In this document: one piece after another, positions 45,181 through 46,184 of the stretch
Layout: each line of letters begins with the position of its first letter
Numbering within the stretch: the stretch's first letter is position 1
Assembly (NCBI GenBank): GCA_002393725.1
Contig: DGTJ01000059.1
Location: 1-46,184 of the forward strand
Direction: 5' to 3'
Origin: Prevotella sp. UBA4339
Lineage (GTDB): Bacteria; Bacteroidota; Bacteroidia; Bacteroidales; Bacteroidaceae
Length of the DNA stretch: 46,184 bases
Notes under the pieces: generated by a model
Databases searched by the model: none
What the model was told of the DNA's origin: nothing
The model's input: the letters and a program-made list of their open reading frames with translations, nothing else
Program-made: the position numbers and the translations under genes

Positions 45181-45215
45181 AATCCCGCACTCTTCCCGAG
45201 TGCGGGATTTTTTTA
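45181..45215 (+). terminator. Rho-independent terminator
   Basis: AATCCCGCACTC (45181-45192) pairs perfectly with GAGTGCGGGATT (45198-45209) around a 5-nt loop, followed by a T-run. It ends the secreted-protein gene. Confidence 0.92.
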
Positions 45216-45218
45216 TGG

Positions 45219-45292
45219 CTCGAGTCAATTAATCGAATGAGCCGAGTCAATCGATCGATTGACTCGAGTGAAACGATCGATTGACTCGAGTG
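45219..45292. repeat. Palindrome array built on a CGATTGACTCGAG unit
   Basis: Positions 45243-45266 form a perfect 24-bp palindrome made of two opposed CGATTGACTCG units. A direct copy, CGATCGATTGACTCGAGTG, occurs at 45252-45270 and again at 45274-45292 (22-bp step). A degenerate inverted copy (CTCGAGTCAAT at 45219-45229) lies upstream. The array sits between the terminator and the 3' end of the convergent gene. Function unknown. Confidence 0.8.
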
Positions 45293-45331
45293 CTGACTTT
45301 TCCCTTTATGACAGTGCGAATTTTAGATAAT

Positions 45332-45886
45332 TCAACCTGTAATGGCAACCAACAGTCCGTTGGAAAGCTTGTAATTCGAAAGTCGTTCGCGAATGAGGCG
45401 GGTAAAGAAACCGAAAAGTCCGTAATACTCCTCCATGATAATTTTCCCATCCATGCTCAACATTATCTGAGTTATATTCGTAGTCAGGTAATTCACTTTA
45501 AAACCACGTTTGTAAGGGCTATACATTTGTACATAGCGGTCTAACTGAAACGACCCATAACAACTCTCCTTCGCAAGATCCAGCCACTCAGCTAACGTAC
45601 TTTTCTCCTTGATCTTATTCATATCAAACATAAACTCTCTTTCCTGTTCAGTATAGCGTAGCTTGTAGAAATCGTCAACAAAGGAAATCATTTCTGCTTC
45701 AGCAATTTCCGGTTTCAATTGCAGACAGGCAAAACGGTCAGTTTCTTTCAAATCATAAATACCGCTTTTGTTGTAGTTGCTCTGCAGCACATCCCTTACC
45801 TCTTCTGGCGTTGCAGAGTAATAGTCTCTTTCCCTATTCCCAATGGCAATACTTGTCATCAGACCAATAGTCAAATACTGTCCCAT
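45332..45886 (-). CDS. Hypothetical protein, unknown family
   Basis: 184 residues, no signal peptide and no long hydrophobic segment, so probably cytoplasmic. It starts MGQYLTIGLMTSIAIGNRER and is rich in charged helices (ATPEEVRDVLQSNYN, EQEREFMFDMNKIKEKSTLA). A beta-strand part, YVQMYSPYKRGFKVNYLTTN, precedes a terminal helical segment with FFTRLIRERLSNYKL. I do not recognise the family. No antisense frame competes over its length, so it is likely real. Convergent with the secreted protein gene and separated from it by the terminator and palindrome array. Confidence 0.65.
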   Translation of the reverse strand: MGQYLTIGLMTSIAIGNRERDYYSATPEEVRDVLQSNYNKSGIYDLKETDRFACLQLKPEIAEAEMISFVDDFYKLRYTEQEREFMFDMNKIKEKSTLAEWLDLAKESCYGSFQLDRYVQMYSPYKRGFKVNYLTTNITQIMLSMDGKIIMEEYYGLFGFFTRLIRERLSNYKLSNGLLVAITG

Positions 45887-46184
45887 AATTCTGAAAATTA
45901 AAAATTAAACATTAAAAAAACGTGAGCCTATTACCATATCCCTTACTCGAGGCCCTGACAAAGCCCTTGCATAAAGACACAATGATAGCACTCACGCCAT
46001 GACGTGAAGAACAACATTTGTAAACAAAGGCAATTATTTGCCATTTCGTGAAATAATCTCGATTTAAAATATATTTCTTGTTAAGTGTTTCTTAATTTCT
46101 TGCGAAGTATTTTTTAATTTCATGTTAAGAGAATATACTTTGAAACTTTACATATAAAAGAAAGATTTTAGCCTGAGAATTTGG
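45887..46184. other. AT-rich noncoding end region with 22-bp tandem repeats
   Basis: No gene is visible in these 298 bp. Small inverted repeats occur: GGCAA/TTGCC around 46029-46042 and TCACG/CGTGA near 45994-46009. Two and a partial third 22-bp imperfect units (46077-46098, 46099-46120, from 46121) repeat a TTGTTAAG-like core. A near-promoter (TATACTTTG) follows at about 46134. This probably is the control region of a gene beyond the window. Confidence 0.5.

Noticed and set aside
45219..45292. CRISPR array
   Set aside because: Too few copies, palindromic units overlap, no spacers of regular length and no cas genes. The heptads at 21036 and 22-bp units at 46077 fail for the same reasons.
1..46184. 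tRNA, rRNA or riboswitch genes
   Set aside because: No cloverleaf, rRNA or known riboswitch core was recognised by eye; covariance searches would be needed to be certain.

Overview
The window looks like chromosomal DNA of a gut- or rumen-type Bacteroidetes, most probably Prevotella or a close relative. Four things point there: tandem SusC/SusD pairs, Bacteroidetes promoters (-7 TAnnTTTG with -33 TTTG), A-rich start regions mostly without a Shine-Dalgarno, and the C-terminus of the last secreted protein. The genus is inferred; no rRNA or marker gene is present.

Layout. 1-1.9 kb is an accessory patch: REP/MITE-like hairpin repeats bracket a DUF4160-DUF2442 pair, followed by a higB-higA toxin-antitoxin pair. 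1.8-6.7 kb holds a divergent GH2-like / GH65-like hydrolase pair; the GH2 reading frame runs into the antisense strand of higA. 6.8-11.7 kb is a minus-strand rhamnose operon, rhaB - AraA-type isomerase - rhaT - rhaD. 11.8-14.7 kb has a GH28 enzyme divergent from aldA (lactaldehyde dehydrogenase). 14.7-17.7 kb (minus) is aldo/keto reductase - tandem CE12-like esterase - rhaM. 17.8-26.3 kb (minus) is a tightly packed operon GH28 - beta-propeller/DUF362 - GH2 - GH115. 26.5-42.7 kb (plus) is GH2 - DUF6250/PL26-like, then susC-susD-susC-susD. 42.9-45.2 kb is a secreted protein of unknown function, followed by a palindrome array, an unknown minus-strand gene and a possible regulatory region at the edge.

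Together these form a polysaccharide utilisation locus whose likeliest target is pectic rhamnogalacturonan I. Surface SusCD pairs would import oligosaccharides. The CE12-like esterase would deacetylate them, the PL26-like and GH28 enzymes would cut the Rha-GalA backbone, and GH2, GH115 and GH65-like enzymes would trim side chains. Released L-rhamnose would be mutarotated (RhaM), imported (RhaT), isomerised, phosphorylated (RhaB) and split (RhaD) into DHAP and L-lactaldehyde. Lactaldehyde could then be oxidised (AldA) or reduced (candidate: the aldo/keto reductase). No canonical RhaA/RhaI isomerase, rhamnose regulator, HTCS or ECF sigma/anti-sigma gene is seen.

Most notable: an AraA-type isomerase in the rhamnose isomerase slot; an exported beta-propeller/DUF362 fusion inside the operon; a 25-nt duplicated promoter-leader driving the two divergent operons; REP-like elements with compensatory stem changes around a TA-like pair; a degenerate heptad repeat inside a GH2 coding sequence; and a palindrome array downstream of the locus.
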